Source: Alloacidobacterium dinghuense
Lineage (GTDB): Bacteria > Acidobacteriota > Terriglobia > Terriglobales > Acidobacteriaceae
Assembly: GCF_014274465.1 (NCBI RefSeq)
Contig: NZ_CP060394.1
Location: forward strand, 496,001 to 560,000
Length of the DNA: 64,000 nt
Direction: 5' to 3'
Shown in pieces: positions 37,401-45,767 of the stretch (its first letter is position 1; each line of letters begins with the position of its first letter). The translations under genes and the position numbers were made by a program. The notes below the pieces were generated by a model that was not told the DNA's origin, made no database searches, and saw only the letters and a list, made by a program, of their open reading frames with translations.

Positions 37401-40321
37401 CTCGAGAGCTCCACCGCCGCTGTTTCGTCGCCGCGAACAGGATTGGTGATCTTACTTACGCCGGATACAGCTGCAACACCTTATACACAAATCTCCTTGC
37501 GACAGGAGAACCATTAGCGGATGTACAGCGTGAAGCTGAGGCGGGTCTCAAATTTGCGGTTGACATCCGATTCGCACATGTCATAGATACCATCACGGCG
37601 CAACTCGGCCTCATCCGGACGCTTCGTGGCTTGACAGCAAGATTCGGGTTGTTCAATGACGAGCGCTTCGACGAGCTTCGGTTCGAGCAGCATTTGGCGA
37701 GTGACCCCGTTTTGGCGCTACCCGAGTGTTGGTATTGGATCCGAAAGCTGCAAGCGCGTTTCTTTGCGGGAGACTACCCTTCCGCGATTGAGGCGTCTTT
37801 GAATGCAGAACGACTGCTCTGGGCATCGCCCGCCTTCTTCGAGACAGCCGAGTATCAATTTTACAGTGCACTCTCGCGAGCTGCGTCCTTTGATTCCGCG
37901 ACGCACGACTTGCGCCAGCTGCATTTCGAGGCCCTGGTTGTTCACCAGAAACAGCAGGAGATATGGGCGCAGCATTGCCCGGAGAACTTTGAGAACCGGG
38001 CCGCACTGATAGGCGCGGAGATCGCTCGGATTGAAGGCCGCGTGCTCGACGCCGAGCAGCTATATGAACAGGCCATCCGCTCGGCGCACAGCAATGGATT
38101 TGTTAATAGTGAGGCGATCGCCTATGAACTCGCCGCGCGGTTCTACGCAGCACGTGGTTTCCAAAAATTCGCAGATGCGTATCTGCTCGAAGCCCGGTAC
38201 TGCTATCAGCGCTGGGGTGCTGATGGCAAAGTAGCCCAACTGGACCGTTTGTATCCTCAGCTCAAGAAGGAATCGTTGATCTCGACACCGGCAAGCGCAA
38301 TCCTGGCGCCTACCGAACTCCTAGATCTGGCTACCGTGATGAAGGTCTCACAGGCTGTTTCTGGCGAGATGGTTTTGGAAAAGCTGATCGACAGTCTCAT
38401 GCGCGCTGCGATCGAGCACGCTGGCGCCGAACGAGGGCTCTTGATCCTTTCACGAGGTGATCAGCTCCAGGTTGAAGCAGAGGCTACCAGCGGCGGAAAC
38501 GACGTCACGGTGCATCAGCGAGATGCCTCAATCAATGCGGATGTGGTACCTGAGTCTGTTGTTCGCTACGTGATGCGCACGCGAAATGACGTAATTCTCG
38601 ACGATGCCAGCCTAGGGAACCCGTTTTCCGCCGATTCCTACATCCTTCAGTCTCGCGTGAGATCCATTCTCTGTTTACCGTTGATTAACCAAACAAAAAT
38701 CACAGGTGTTCTCTATCTAGAAAACAACTTGGCTGCGCGCGTCTTCACGCCTGACCGGATTACGGTGTTGAGGGTACTTGTTTCGCAGGCTTCCATCTCG
38801 CTCGAGAATACGCGGCTTTATCGCGATCTTGAAGATCATGAACGGAAAATCCGGCGACTGATCGATTCGAATATCATCGGGATCGTCATCTGGGATCTGG
38901 ACGGACGACTTATCGATGCCAATGACGCGTTTCTCCGTATTGTGGGGTACGAGCGCGCGGATTTGCAGGCAGGGCTTCGATGGTTCGACATGACACCTCC
39001 GGATTGGCAGGAGGTGCACGCTCGCTACGAGGCCGAGGAGCTCAAGGCGACGGGCATGATGCAAGCCCGTGAGAAAGAGTACTTCCGGAAGGACGGCAGC
39101 CGTGTGCCTGTGCTGATCGGGGCAGCTTGCTTCGAAGGCCAACCCAACCAAGGAGTCGCCTACATTCTCGATTTGAGCGAGCAAAAGCGAGCCGAGGAAG
39201 CTCTGCGGCGGAGCGAGGCTTATCTAGCCGAAGCGCAGAGGCAAACCCACACAGGAAGTTGGGCCATTGATGGCACCAGCAGAGAGACCGTTTACTGGTC
39301 TGACGAAATGTTCCGACTCTTCGGCGTCGATCCACAACAGGGCCCACCCACTTGGGAGCAATTCCTGGAGCAGATACACTCAGAAGATCGCGAGAAGGTG
39401 AGGTTTGCGAGCGATACGACGTTTCGCACCGAAGTGAATTGGGACGTCGAATTCAGAATCGTGAAGCCTGACGGAGCGGTCAAGCACATTCATGCCATCG
39501 GCCATCCTGTCTTGGGTCCCTCTGGGCAGCTTGTTCAAGTGCTCGGCACGATGGTCGATGTTACAGAGCGCACGCTTGCCGAAGAAGCACGCGACAGGCT
39601 GCGCCAGCTAGAGGCGGACCTTGCGCATATAACTCGGGTGACTACGATGGGCGAGTTGACCGCCTCGCTCGCGCACGAAATCAAGCAACCAATTGGAGCG
39701 GCGGTAACCAACGCGGAAGCGTGTTCTCGACTACTTGATCGAGATCAGCCGGACCTGCCCGAGGCGCGAGAAGCTGCGTCGGCAATGGCCAGAGATACCA
39801 GACGTGCAGCCGATATCATCGACCGCGTCCGCTCGCTCTACCAGAAGGGTTCTCCACATCTGTATGTAGTTGATGTGAACGAACTCATCAGAGAGATGGT
39901 CACTGTGCTGCACAGTGAGGCGAATCGCCATTCGGTTACGATGCGCACGGATCTTGCCAAAGGGCTCTGCACGGTGCAGGCCGATCGAGTGCAGTTGCAG
40001 CAGGCATTGATGAATCTCATGCGCAACGGCATTGAGTCGATGCAGGACACGAGCGGTGAGCTCACCATCAAGTCACAGTTGACCGGGAACTATGAACTGC
40101 TGATTTCAATCACGGACTCGGGTGTGGGACTGCCCGCCCAGAACATCGACAAGATTTTTAACGCATTCTTCACTACGAAGTATCAAGGTACAGGTCTCGG
40201 ACTGCCAATTGCCCGTTCTATTGTCGAGTCACATGGTGGCCGCGTCTGGGCCACCGCTAACTCCGGACCAGGGGCGACGTTTCAGTTTACGCTGCCCATT
40301 AGGGAGCCAGCCGGCGGATGA
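34442..40321 (+). CDS. Giant kinase 2: protein-kinase-like, AAA ATPase, GAF, two PAS, histidine kinase
   Basis: 1959 residues. Order: Ser/Thr-kinase-like domain (about 1-280), AAA_16/STAND ATPase (about 295-600, Walker A GYSGIGKS at 326-333, LALFLDDLQWLD as Walker B), a long helical repeat region (about 640-1270), GAF (about 1295-1450), PAS (about 1460-1590), PAS (about 1600-1715), then the kinase core with His1745 in AHEIKQP and HATPase to the end. The kinase-like domain has HKDIKPTN but TGLG where DFG belongs, and no clear VAIK Lys, so it is probably a pseudokinase. Such fusions occur in many soil bacteria. No transmembrane helix: cytoplasmic. Confidence 0.9.
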   Translation: MQLSGYSLERLRDDGEFILYRAHAGQPELPPVLLLAPASTRPSSETLKKIDHEYSLRSELDSAWAVRPLALSERDGQTKLVFEDPGGETLDGILSGPMEMRQFLGFAVGLATALGGLHERKLIHKDIKPTNILVNSTTGQVWLTGLGIASRLRREHQAPEPPEFIAGTLPYMAPEQTGRMNRSIDSRSDLYALGVTLYEMLTGKLPFTASDPIEWVHCHIARYPVPPHERAEGVPACVSAIIMKLLAKTPEERYQTASGVESDLRRCLADWEAHGDITDFTPGQLDVPDRPLIPEKLYGRAREIETLLTAFDRVVAGGRPELVLVSGYSGIGKSAVVNELHKPLVPPRGLFASGKFDQYKRDIPYATLAQAFQSLIRPLLNRSEDELGRWRNVLREALDPNAQLIVGLVPELKAIIGEQPVVPELPQQDAQRRFHLVIRRFIKVFARPEHPLALFLDDLQWLDTATLDLMEDLLVQPDVKHLLLIGAYRDNEVDATHPLMRKLQCIRRAGALLDDIVLAPLAREDLKQLIADSLHCEPWHVGPLVELVHDKTTGNPFFAIQFISALFEEGLLTFDPRERRWSWDLNWIHAKGYTDNVVDLMARKLTRLVPETQNALKQLACLGNSAEFTMLRVVYRDSMEQMHAQLLEAVRAGFIMRSKVSYRFLHDRVQEAAYSLIPQELRAEAHLRIGTLMASHTPPEELEERIFEIVNQLNRGSHLITSRAERERIAELNLIAGRRAKISTAYDSALKYLHTARGLLTDETWDVNYDLVFSIEYLLAECELLTTDMAAAESRLSMLAEEAKNAHDIALVTRLRLTLYTTMDRSYRAAEVFLEYWRVRGTDWSAHPTEEEVQREYDQIWFLLGNRQIEDLVELPLITDQEVLDVLDVFTEIVTPALFIDAKFLALVICRMVTLSLEHGNCDGSCYAYVWLGMLAGPHFGNYQAGFRFGKLGYDLVEKRGLVRYQARTYMSFGTLIIPWTRHVKTARELHRRCFVAANRIGDLTYAGYSCNTLYTNLLATGEPLADVQREAEAGLKFAVDIRFAHVIDTITAQLGLIRTLRGLTARFGLFNDERFDELRFEQHLASDPVLALPECWYWIRKLQARFFAGDYPSAIEASLNAERLLWASPAFFETAEYQFYSALSRAASFDSATHDLRQLHFEALVVHQKQQEIWAQHCPENFENRAALIGAEIARIEGRVLDAEQLYEQAIRSAHSNGFVNSEAIAYELAARFYAARGFQKFADAYLLEARYCYQRWGADGKVAQLDRLYPQLKKESLISTPASAILAPTELLDLATVMKVSQAVSGEMVLEKLIDSLMRAAIEHAGAERGLLILSRGDQLQVEAEATSGGNDVTVHQRDASINADVVPESVVRYVMRTRNDVILDDASLGNPFSADSYILQSRVRSILCLPLINQTKITGVLYLENNLAARVFTPDRITVLRVLVSQASISLENTRLYRDLEDHERKIRRLIDSNIIGIVIWDLDGRLIDANDAFLRIVGYERADLQAGLRWFDMTPPDWQEVHARYEAEELKATGMMQAREKEYFRKDGSRVPVLIGAACFEGQPNQGVAYILDLSEQKRAEEALRRSEAYLAEAQRQTHTGSWAIDGTSRETVYWSDEMFRLFGVDPQQGPPTWEQFLEQIHSEDREKVRFASDTTFRTEVNWDVEFRIVKPDGAVKHIHAIGHPVLGPSGQLVQVLGTMVDVTERTLAEEARDRLRQLEADLAHITRVTTMGELTASLAHEIKQPIGAAVTNAEACSRLLDRDQPDLPEAREAASAMARDTRRAADIIDRVRSLYQKGSPHLYVVDVNELIREMVTVLHSEANRHSVTMRTDLAKGLCTVQADRVQLQQALMNLMRNGIESMQDTSGELTIKSQLTGNYELLISITDSGVGLPAQNIDKIFNAFFTTKYQGTGLGLPIARSIVESHGGRVWATANSGPGATFQFTLPIREPAGG

Positions 40322-40407
40322 CCTCCCCTTATTCAGCTATTGTGATGATCGTCGGCGACGGTACCCACATGTGCGGTAATGCAGCGCCTATTGAAGACGG
40401 TAGGACG
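40318..40407 (+). pseudogene. Decayed response-regulator gene after kinase 2
   Basis: ATGA overlap with the kinase stop, then MTSPYSAIVMIVGDGTHM in place of the [18 protein letters not shown] of the intact paralogue at 49145. The acidic pocket is lost and similarity stops after about 90 bp. Confidence 0.72.
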
Positions 40408-40559
40408 AAACGAAACACACCGGTACCGGGCCAAGTGATTGGGTATTCCGCAGCCGCAAGCGTCACACTCCGCGTTACGTTCACGCTACCGGAGATACTG
40501 AAAACTCAGATAGTTGCACAGTCTCTGCCCTGGTTTTTCGTTGTCTTGCTGCGCGCTCA

Positions 40560-40865
40560 CTACCGGCCCTGGTTCGCACAACCGTCCACGTGGAGTACCT
40601 CCCTGGTCATGTTGCATACCTCGGTCAGATAAACGACGGCGTCAGCGACATCACTGACGCTGGAGATCGCACCCATCGATGATAGCGTCTTGAAGAAGTC
40701 CTTCGAGGTGTTGGCGTGCATTGGAGTGTCGACAATGCCGAGCCCAACTTCGTTGAAGCGAATGTTTTTTTGCGTACTCGCTCGCAACGCTGCGGGTGAC
40801 GGCTTCGATACCGCCCTTCGTGATCATCGATACGGACCCCAGTGCGGCCAGCAAATCGGAGTCGA
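40560..40865 (-). pseudogene. Short-chain dehydrogenase, C-terminal fragment
   Basis: Two frames together encode the last ~95 residues of an SDR: ALGSVSMITKGGIEAVTRSVASEYAKK, quoted here only as SMITKGGIEAVTRSV, then FNEVGLGIVDTPMHA and DAVVYLTEV...VLHVDGCA. The shift lies in a run of seven A's (T's on the plus strand, about 40767-40775). The cofactor-binding half is gone. Confidence 0.7.
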
Positions 40866-40950
40866 TCCTCTGTGATCGCGGTCAGAGCAGGAGCGCGCTC
40901 CGTGCTTGGAGGTGCAGGGCATTACGGTCGTTACGGCACCCGCGCGACTT

Positions 40951-41107
40951 ACGATATGTCGTGAGCTAAGGAGGCGCAACGATGGGTAGATGACGAAATG
41001 TCGTGAGTTCCCTTTGGCTCGCTCTGACATCCCCTCGCGCTAAGTCTCCTTGTACTACGTAGATCAGCGATAAGCATCCGACCAGATCATTTGGCAATGA
41101 ATGTGCA
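40951..41107 (+). promoter_or_regulatory. Sigma-54 cassette 2: twin palindromes and GG-N10-GC promoter
   Basis: ACGA-N4-TCGT palindromes at 40951-40962 and 40993-41004, 42 bp apart, then TTTGGCAATGAATGTGCA with GG 41093-41094 and GC 41105-41106. It reads toward the PEP-mutase-like gene at 41332. After it, at 41157-41240, comes a block that in cassette 3 follows the cupin gene, so the cupin has been deleted here. Confidence 0.75.
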
Positions 41108-41331
41108 ACTTCTACGACATCAGGGAATGAGATCCCCGCAGCTCCAGTGAAAGAGGTTCGGCGGATGAATCGGTAATCACAATTTGAGAAGTAGATCACT
41201 CACCTCCGAGAGATTCTCGGGCTCAGAGCTCGATTAACGGTTTCCGTCGCTAGAAGCAATCAGAGTTCCTACCCGCATCAGATCGCGCTGTTTCCCTCGA
41301 TCTGGCAGGGTTGACTGCGATCGGAGATGCA

Positions 41332-42270
41332 ATGAACACGTTCAAGAAACCAATGACAACGCACCCTATCGAAACGGAAGGCCTGGGATCGCAAGAGAAC
41401 TTCAGAGCCCGTCGCCGGGCTTTCCGCACTCTGCATGAGGCAGGCTGTTTCGTGATTCCGAATCCGTGCGACATCGGCTCTGCACGGTACCTGCAGCAGC
41501 TCGGATTCCCCGCGCTGGCGACGACCAGCGCGGGCTTCGCGTTCTCGAAGGGGCTTCCTGACTCCGAAGTTGCGCTCACTTGTGAGCGTAACCTGGCATA
41601 CATTGCCGATATCGCGGGCGCGGTCGATGTTCCGGTCAATGCGGACTTTGCGTCCGGCTATGGAGAGTCACCGCAAGACGTGGCCGGTAATGTCACACGC
41701 TGCATCGCGACCGGCGTCGCGGGACTGTCGATCGAGGATGCAACTGGCGATCCATCGTCGCCGCTTTACGAGCTGCCGCTCGCCGTCGAGCGTGTGCGCG
41801 CTGCGCGCGAGGCGATCGATCAGTCCCGTGCCGACGTCCTGCTGACGGCCAGGGCAGAATGTTTCCTTGTTGGCCATCATGATGCGCTTCGCGAGTCGGT
41901 CCGGCGTCTGCAGGCATTCGCTGAGGCGGGGGCGGACGTGCTATTCGCGCCCGGCCCCCACGATCCCACAGCGATCAAAGCGCTCGTTGACGCGGTTCGG
42001 CCGAAGCCGATCAACGTCCTGGTGGTTCGGGACAGTGGCTTGAGCGTCGCCGACATCGCGGCGCTCGGCGTGCGACGCATCAGTGTCGGCGGCGCGTTGG
42101 CGCTTGCTGCATGGACCGGTTTCATGCGCGCAGCGCAGAAGTTGAAGTCGGAGGGGAGTTTCGCAGGCTTCACGAGCTTGGTGTCGTACGCCGACATCAA
42201 CGGGTTCTTCGTGACCGACTACCGCAGGCGGCAGTCTGATGGGGGGCGATCGGCGGGGTCACCAAGCTGA
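41332..42270 (+). CDS. Isocitrate lyase/PEP mutase superfamily enzyme
   Basis: 312 residues from an ATG with GGAGATGCA upstream. A TIM barrel of the ICL/PEPM class: LHEAGCFVIPNPCDIGSARYL, NADFASGYGES with the metal-binding Asp, LSIEDATG, TARAECF (in place of the usual ARTD) and PINVLVVRDSG. The catalytic loop Cys of isocitrate lyase (KKCGH) is absent, so it is more like oxaloacetate decarboxylase or phosphonopyruvate-type enzymes. Substrate unknown. Probable first gene of the sigma-54 cassette 2 operon. Confidence 0.87.
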   Translation: MNTFKKPMTTHPIETEGLGSQENFRARRRAFRTLHEAGCFVIPNPCDIGSARYLQQLGFPALATTSAGFAFSKGLPDSEVALTCERNLAYIADIAGAVDVPVNADFASGYGESPQDVAGNVTRCIATGVAGLSIEDATGDPSSPLYELPLAVERVRAAREAIDQSRADVLLTARAECFLVGHHDALRESVRRLQAFAEAGADVLFAPGPHDPTAIKALVDAVRPKPINVLVVRDSGLSVADIAALGVRRISVGGALALAAWTGFMRAAQKLKSEGSFAGFTSLVSYADINGFFVTDYRRRQSDGGRSAGSPS

Positions 42271-42289
42271 GTATTCAAGGAGGCGACAG

Positions 42290-42343
42290 ATGACAAGAGT
42301 GGATTACACCAAAGTGGCACCGGGGAGCGTAAAGGCAGTGTAA
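42290..42343 (+). pseudogene. Start of a carboxymuconolactone-decarboxylase-like gene
   Basis: Follows AAGGAGGCGACAG. The 17 residues MTRVDYTKVAPGSVKAV match the conserved start of AhpD/CMD-type proteins and then stop at TAA. A peroxidase-linked function has been lost here. Confidence 0.6.
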
Positions 42344-42499
42344 CGCCCTCGAGTTCGTCAAGCGGTTCACATAAACCGGATCTCTCATCAGACCCCTAGG
42401 CTACGTGGAGGTGCGGTATGAAGAAGAACGAATTTCGAATCAGCGAAGGTGGGTGCGTCGACGTTCCGCTCGCACTTTGCTGTCCAAAGCGAGTGACGT

Positions 42500-44182
42500 G
42501 TGACTGAGACCGCACGCTCGACGCTGCTCTCAAACGCCGCGAATGCAGCGCTCATGTTTCCGGTGTTGAGTTCTGCGCAGATTGCACGGATTGCTTCGCA
42601 CGGAGTGATTCGTCCAATCACCCGCGGCGAAGTGTTGATCGAGAATGGCCAAACCAACGTGCCGTTCTTTGTAGTGAAGGCCGGTGAGATCGAGGTCATT
42701 CGCCCATCGGCACTGGACGAGATTCTGGTCGCGATTGTCGGGCCGGCTCAGTTCACCGGTGACATCAGCATGATCCTCGGTCGCCCCGCGCAGATGCGCC
42801 TCCGTGTGAGTGACTCTGGCGAAGTCGTCCAACTGACACGCGACCAGATGCACGCCCTCATTCAAACCGACGCCGAAATCAGCGAAGTGCTGATGAGAGC
42901 GTTGATCCAACGACGGGTCGCGGTGGTTGCGCAGGGGATCGGTGACGTGCTGCTCATCGGCTCCGTCGGGTCCAGGGCAACGCTACGAATCAAACAATTC
43001 TTAACGCGCAATGGCCACCCCTTCAAGTACCTCGATCTTGATCGGGACGTCGATGTACGGCAATTGCTCGATCGCTTTCACGCGGAGCCGGCGGAGATAC
43101 CTGTCGTGATCTGCCGCGATGAGGCGGTGTTGAAGAATCCCAGCAATCAGGAGATCGCCGACTGTCTCGGCTTCAATATGGGGATCGATCGCACCCAGCG
43201 GCGCGATGTCGTCATCGTTGGCGCCGGACCAGCGGGTCTTGCGGCCGCCGTTTACGCGGCTTCCGAGGGACTCGATGTGCTGGTTATCGAGGCGAGCTCG
43301 CCTGGAGGACAAGCGGGCTCGAGCTCGAGAATCGAGAACTACCTTGGATTTCCAACAGGGATTTCAGGGGGAGAGCTGGCCGGACGCGCCTACGCCCAGG
43401 CACAGAAGTTTGGCGCCGAGGTCATGATCGCGAAAGGCGCCGCGGAGTTGGCCTGCGAACACAACGCCTACGGCGTGAGACTCGACGACGGCGTGACCAT
43501 CCCGGCTCGCACAGTGGTCATTGCCACTGGGGCTCGATACCGTAGGCCGTCGCTCGCGAATCTCGGTCAGTTCGAAGGTGTGGGTGTCTACTACAACGCG
43601 ACTTTCATGGAAGCGCAGCTCTGCGACGGCGATGAAGTCATAGTCGTAGGCGGAGCGAACTCGGCCGGCCAGGCCGCGTTGTTTCTGGCGCAGACGGTGA
43701 GACGCGTGCATCTGCTCGTCCGCTCCAGCAGTCTTTCGGCGAGCATGTCGCGATACCTGATTCGGCGTATCGAGGAGACCCCAACAATCCAGATCAAGAC
43801 GAGAACCGAAATCGTGGCTCTTGAGGGAAACGGACATCTAGAGCGTGTGCGGTGGCGCGACGGCACGGGCGCGGTAACGAATCAAAATATTAAGCACGTA
43901 TTCTTGATGACGGGCGCAGAAGCCAACACCGGTTGGCTGAATGGCCGTGTCGCGCTCGATACGAGAGGTTTTATCAAGACCGGATGGGACCTCACGCAGG
44001 AAGATCTCGCCGCTGCCCATTGGCCGCTCGACCGCTCACCATATCTGCTCGAAACCTCACTTCCGGGCGTGTTCGCCGTGGGTGACGTTCGGTGCGGCAA
44101 TGTCAAACGCGTGGCATCGGCAGTCGGTGAAGGATCGATCGCGGTTTCGTTTGTCCATCGCGCGCTTGACCGCGCGATTTGA
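42500..44182 (+). CDS. Cyclic-nucleotide-binding/thioredoxin-reductase-like flavoprotein
   Basis: 560 residues, GTG start. An N-terminal cNMP-binding domain (about 15-135, including TGDISMILGRPAQMRLRV), a thioredoxin/glutaredoxin-like middle (about 150-225, without a CxxC), then a two-dinucleotide-domain oxidoreductase (about 235-560: VVIVGAGPAGLAAAVYAASEG for FAD, VIVVGGANSAGQAA for NAD(P)H, GVFAVGDVRCG at the end). The redox-active CxxC of thioredoxin reductase is missing, so it should use another acceptor. The fusion suggests a redox step gated by a nucleotide signal. In the presumed cassette 2 operon. Confidence 0.88.
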   Translation: MTETARSTLLSNAANAALMFPVLSSAQIARIASHGVIRPITRGEVLIENGQTNVPFFVVKAGEIEVIRPSALDEILVAIVGPAQFTGDISMILGRPAQMRLRVSDSGEVVQLTRDQMHALIQTDAEISEVLMRALIQRRVAVVAQGIGDVLLIGSVGSRATLRIKQFLTRNGHPFKYLDLDRDVDVRQLLDRFHAEPAEIPVVICRDEAVLKNPSNQEIADCLGFNMGIDRTQRRDVVIVGAGPAGLAAAVYAASEGLDVLVIEASSPGGQAGSSSRIENYLGFPTGISGGELAGRAYAQAQKFGAEVMIAKGAAELACEHNAYGVRLDDGVTIPARTVVIATGARYRRPSLANLGQFEGVGVYYNATFMEAQLCDGDEVIVVGGANSAGQAALFLAQTVRRVHLLVRSSSLSASMSRYLIRRIEETPTIQIKTRTEIVALEGNGHLERVRWRDGTGAVTNQNIKHVFLMTGAEANTGWLNGRVALDTRGFIKTGWDLTQEDLAAAHWPLDRSPYLLETSLPGVFAVGDVRCGNVKRVASAVGEGSIAVSFVHRALDRAI

Positions 44183-44184
44183 TT

Positions 44185-44290
44185 TGCACTCTTTGTAATC
44201 GAACGAACAATTGTGAGCACTCTGATGACCGGAAGCTGATGAAGATTGAGACTGCGCGGCTACTATTTCCGTATCTTCACCACGCTTAAC
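44185..44290 (+). pseudogene. Remnant of the 3' end of a TetR gene
   Basis: The DNA matches the last 100 bp of the intact TetR gene at 53485-54054 (TGTAATCGAACGAAC, CACTCTGA, AGACTGCGCGGCTACT) but with stops. It shows that cassettes 2 and 3 derive from one duplicated segment. Confidence 0.75.
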
Positions 44291-44342
44291 GAAAACGCTG
44301 AAATCTAAGCCTGAACGAGGCAACGCTAAAATGGAAGGGCTC

Positions 44343-45674
44343 ATGAATCAATGCGCCACATCGGTCCCAAATCACTGCCCAACCCAGGCGCGAGCCGGAG
44401 TGGCAATCGATGCATCGCTGAACCCCTCAATGTATGCTCGGATGTTTCCCGAGTTGCCGTCTTTTCAGGCCGACGAGCAATTCCTTCACGCACTCGGTCG
44501 TGGGGGCGGTCTCTGCGATTGCGGTGACGTCGATGACTCCCCCTCCTCTCTGGGGGACACTGCGGCTGGTTGGCCTATCTTCGGCCAATTCGTGGCTCAC
44601 GACATAACAGCTGACCGCTCCATTTTGCGATCTCATACCCAAACTGCAGAATTACGCAATGCACGCAGCCCGCAACTCAACCTTGAATGCCTATATGGTG
44701 ACGGGCCGACCGGTCATCCATTCCTCTACCGGCGTGACGATCCAGCGAAGTTCCTGCTTGGCTTGGACGAAGCGGACCTCCAACGAAATTCAGAAGGCAT
44801 CGCGATTATCAGTGACCCGCGCAACGATTCGCACATGCTCATGTCGCAACTGCATCTCGCCATGCTCAAGGCACACAACGCGTTTGTCGATGAAGCTCGG
44901 CTCGCGGGAGTAGCGAACGATCGCGTGTTTGAAGAAGCGGCTCGGCAGATGCGGTGCCACTATCAATGGATTGTTCTCAACGAATTTCTACCTACGCTCG
45001 TCGGGCGGTCGCTTGCAGACGAGGTGCTTCGAGAAGGCCCGCAATGGTTTCGCTCGAGTCATGGCGCATTCATACCGCTCGAGTTTGCTGACGCAGCCTA
45101 CCGGTATGGCCACTCTCAGATTCGCCACCGCTACCAATTGAACTTGCATAGTGATCCCATACCGCTCTTTCCTGATCTCCTGGGATTCCGTGAGGTACCG
45201 CGTCAGCGCACGGTCGACTGGAGGCTGTTCTTCGACGCGCCCGGTTCGACATCCGCCCAGCGATCCAAGAAGATCGATGGAAAGCTTGTGCGAGCACTCA
45301 TTAAGTTGCCAGTAGCCGTCACCGGTGAGTGCGAGATCGAAGACTATCATTCACTCGCCGTGCGCGACCTGCAACGGGGACAAGGTGTCGGGCTACCGTC
45401 TGGCGAGGCCGTAGCCCGCCATATCGGAATCGCGCCGCTCAACGCGGAGCAGGTCGGCCTCGCTCCCATGGGTTGGCGTGGTGAAACTCCTTTGTGGTAC
45501 TACGTTCTCCGCGAAGCTGACGTCTGTACGGGTGGTCATCGTCTTGGTCCAGTTGGCGGCCTGATCGTGGCAGAGGTTTTGATCGCACTTATCGATGCAG
45601 ACGCGACATCGTTTCGCCGGAGCCATGAGGAATGGCGGCCTCGAAAAAGACTTACCGAGTTGCTGGCCCCTTAA
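44343..45674 (+). CDS. Animal-type haem peroxidase
   Basis: 443 residues from the ATG that follows GGAAGGGCTC; an upstream ATG at 44331 is four codons earlier. Members of the peroxidase-cyclooxygenase superfamily show the distal His in GQFVAHDIT (His86 here) and the proximal His in YRYGHSQIRHRY (His257), with FIPLEFADAA before it. Both are present. Such bacterial enzymes oxidise halides or phenolics with peroxide. No signal peptide is visible, so it is presumably cytosolic, or exported by another route. Closely follows the flavoprotein gene and may draw on the same redox circuit. Confidence 0.88.
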   Translation: MNQCATSVPNHCPTQARAGVAIDASLNPSMYARMFPELPSFQADEQFLHALGRGGGLCDCGDVDDSPSSLGDTAAGWPIFGQFVAHDITADRSILRSHTQTAELRNARSPQLNLECLYGDGPTGHPFLYRRDDPAKFLLGLDEADLQRNSEGIAIISDPRNDSHMLMSQLHLAMLKAHNAFVDEARLAGVANDRVFEEAARQMRCHYQWIVLNEFLPTLVGRSLADEVLREGPQWFRSSHGAFIPLEFADAAYRYGHSQIRHRYQLNLHSDPIPLFPDLLGFREVPRQRTVDWRLFFDAPGSTSAQRSKKIDGKLVRALIKLPVAVTGECEIEDYHSLAVRDLQRGQGVGLPSGEAVARHIGIAPLNAEQVGLAPMGWRGETPLWYYVLREADVCTGGHRLGPVGGLIVAEVLIALIDADATSFRRSHEEWRPRKRLTELLAP

Positions 45675-45767
45675 TGGCGAACGAGACTGTTGCGCTCCTC
45701 GGTGAAGCGCGCCAAACTATTTTGCCGCAGTACAAAGACCCCGTTAACCTAATGAATGTGACGAACG

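Noticed and set aside
45660-45690. GG-N10-GC match before kinase 3
   Set aside because: Only the two dinucleotides match; the remaining consensus and the palindromes are absent, so chance is likely.
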